Part shown: in pieces, positions 6,478-7,039 of the stretch
Numbering within the stretch: position 1 is the first letter of the stretch
How the letters are laid out: every line of letters starts with the position of its first letter
From: Nitrospirota bacterium
Lineage (GTDB): Bacteria; Nitrospirota; Nitrospiria; Nitrospirales; UBA8639
Reading direction: 5' to 3'
DNA: 7,039 nucleotides
Assembly (NCBI GenBank): GCA_029881175.1
Contig: JAOUNC010000146.1
Coordinates: forward strand, 1-7,039
Notes under the pieces: model-generated
What the model was told of the DNA's origin: nothing
The model's input: only the letters and a program-made list of their open reading frames with translations
Database searches by the model: none
Program-made: the position numbers and the translations under genes

Positions 6478-6501
6478 AAGAAACAAACGTGCTCTGAGCA
6501 C
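6478..6501 (-). terminator. Weak terminator-like hairpin after the YyaL-type gene
   Basis: The palindrome GTGCTC-A-GAGCAC on the minus strand (6501-6489) begins about 20 bases after the stop of the YyaL-type gene. It is followed by a T-rich but interrupted tract (GTTTGTTTCTT). The folded stem would be only four to five base pairs, so termination may be inefficient or the palindrome may be a protein site. Confidence 0.3.
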
Positions 6502-6521
6502 TTGACAACTTATGTGAGAGA

Positions 6522-7039
6522 TCATGGGAGAGAACTGGTTTTTCCCAGGAGTGTCAACAATTCAGTCAATCGTTCCTTCATCTCTTTTGCCTCATAAACC
6601 GGAGCCAAGCATATCTGGTCCGTACAAATAAATGCGGCAGGCGCTTCAAGCTCAGGAAAGGTCACCTCACCCCATCTCATGGGGACTAGCTGACGTTGAA
6701 ACTCTTTTATCATCTTTCCCGGGCAAAAGAGTCGTTGCGCTTCTTTTCGCAAAGCTTGGGTCCTGAAATCATCCAATTCACCCACCACCGCAATATGCAC
6801 TGGTGGACGAAACCATTCGTCGACAGCCAAGCCTATCACGGCAATAGGAAGGGGTTGCGGCGTGAACACCACCGACTGCAACGTTCGTTCAGCAACAGAT
6901 CGGTACTCATCATGGTTCGTAAGATGAAAAAGATCCAGATACAACCGGGCCGCCTGAATATTCTCTCGCGCCGGCTTTGTGGGAACGTTTAACAGCCCCA
7001 AGTTATCGGACGAAGGAGGAAGATCAAAAAAACCTCCAG
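6522..7039 (-). CDS. C-terminal part of YyaL/SSP411-type (DUF255) protein, N-terminus beyond right edge
   Basis: 171 residues are visible, and the frame stays open to the right edge, so the gene is 5'-partial. The first residues, GGFFDLPPS, match the GGFFDT-like motif of the YyaL/spermatogenesis-associated protein 20 family. Next come KPARENIQAARLYLDLFHLT, the usual (alpha/alpha)6-barrel helix, a segment ending in HIAVVGELDD, and near the end AAFICTDQICLAPV, the characteristic alanine-Tyr/Phe-x-C-x5-C-x-x-P type closing motif. Family members are about 600-700 residues, with an N-terminal thioredoxin-like domain followed by a glycosidase-like barrel; their reaction is not established. A TTG at 7001 is an internal Leu codon, not a start. 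The gene is on the same strand as its neighbours but is separated from them by 323 bases and a promoter, so it is probably a different unit. Confidence 0.85.
   Translation of the reverse strand, partial: GGFFDLPPSSDNLGLLNVPTKPARENIQAARLYLDLFHLTNHDEYRSVAERTLQSVVFTPQPLPIAVIGLAVDEWFRPPVHIAVVGELDDFRTQALRKEAQRLFCPGKMIKEFQRQLVPMRWGEVTFPELEAPAAFICTDQICLAPVYEAKEMKERLTELLTLLGKTSSLP

Larger units (their letters stand above)
6199..6521. other. Gene-free regulatory stretch, 323 bases
   Basis: No convincing gene lies here. Read on the minus strand it contains, in order, a weak hairpin after the YyaL-type gene, an AT-rich stretch, a TTGACA/TATATA promoter, a 7-1-7 palindrome, a leader of roughly 140 bases, a minor CTCGT/ACGAG inverted repeat (6224-6240) and the AGGAGG site. 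A 39-codon minus-strand frame (6334-6215) and a 66-codon plus-strand frame (6246-6446) have no coding support. Confidence 0.7.

Noticed and set aside
6502..6507. Plus-strand TTGACA
   Set aside because: No -10 element follows at suitable spacing, and there is no plus-strand gene downstream.

Overview
The window reads as bacterial chromosome and strongly resembles Nitrospira-type (Nitrospirota) nitrite oxidisers. This is inferred from the combination of a diverged cytochrome bd-like oxidase with a signal peptide, DUF420 and PCP_red-domain proteins beside it, and a secreted cupredoxin-like protein of a type I associate with these bacteria; no database was searched. All seven supported genes lie on the minus strand, so the window is best read from right to left. 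There are no RNA genes, insertion sequences, CRISPR arrays or phage genes, and base composition looks even throughout.

Right edge (7039 to 6522): the C-terminal part of a YyaL/SSP411-type (DUF255) protein, whose N-terminus lies outside the window. Then comes a 323-base gene-free stretch (6521 to 6199). It holds a weak terminator-like hairpin, a sigma70-like promoter (TTGACA-18-TATATA), and a perfect 7-1-7 inverted repeat just downstream of the predicted transcription start. This promoter drives a monocistronic gene (6198-5383) for an exported protein with a Cys-His-Met cupredoxin-like site. That unit ends in a clear intrinsic terminator (5351-5313).

Left part (5228 to 1): five tightly spaced genes that look like one operon: a family-2 O-methyltransferase; a DUF420 membrane protein; a small cytoplasmic protein with an N-terminal Cys cluster and two tandem PCP_red domains; a seven-helix membrane protein of unknown function; and a bd-like oxidase subunit I running off the left edge with 618 residues visible. 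The oxidase is easy to miss because its reading frame has no stop inside the window.

The working idea is that the oxidase is the core of the operon and the other genes supply partners, assembly factors or cofactor modification. Two of the accessory families (PCP_red; the CrtF/BchU-like methyltransferase) are best known from photosynthetic pigment synthesis, while DUF420 is linked to oxidase maturation in Firmicutes. No recognisable CydB is present; the unknown seven-helix protein sits where a second subunit would be expected. This unusual oxidase cluster is the most interesting content of the window.
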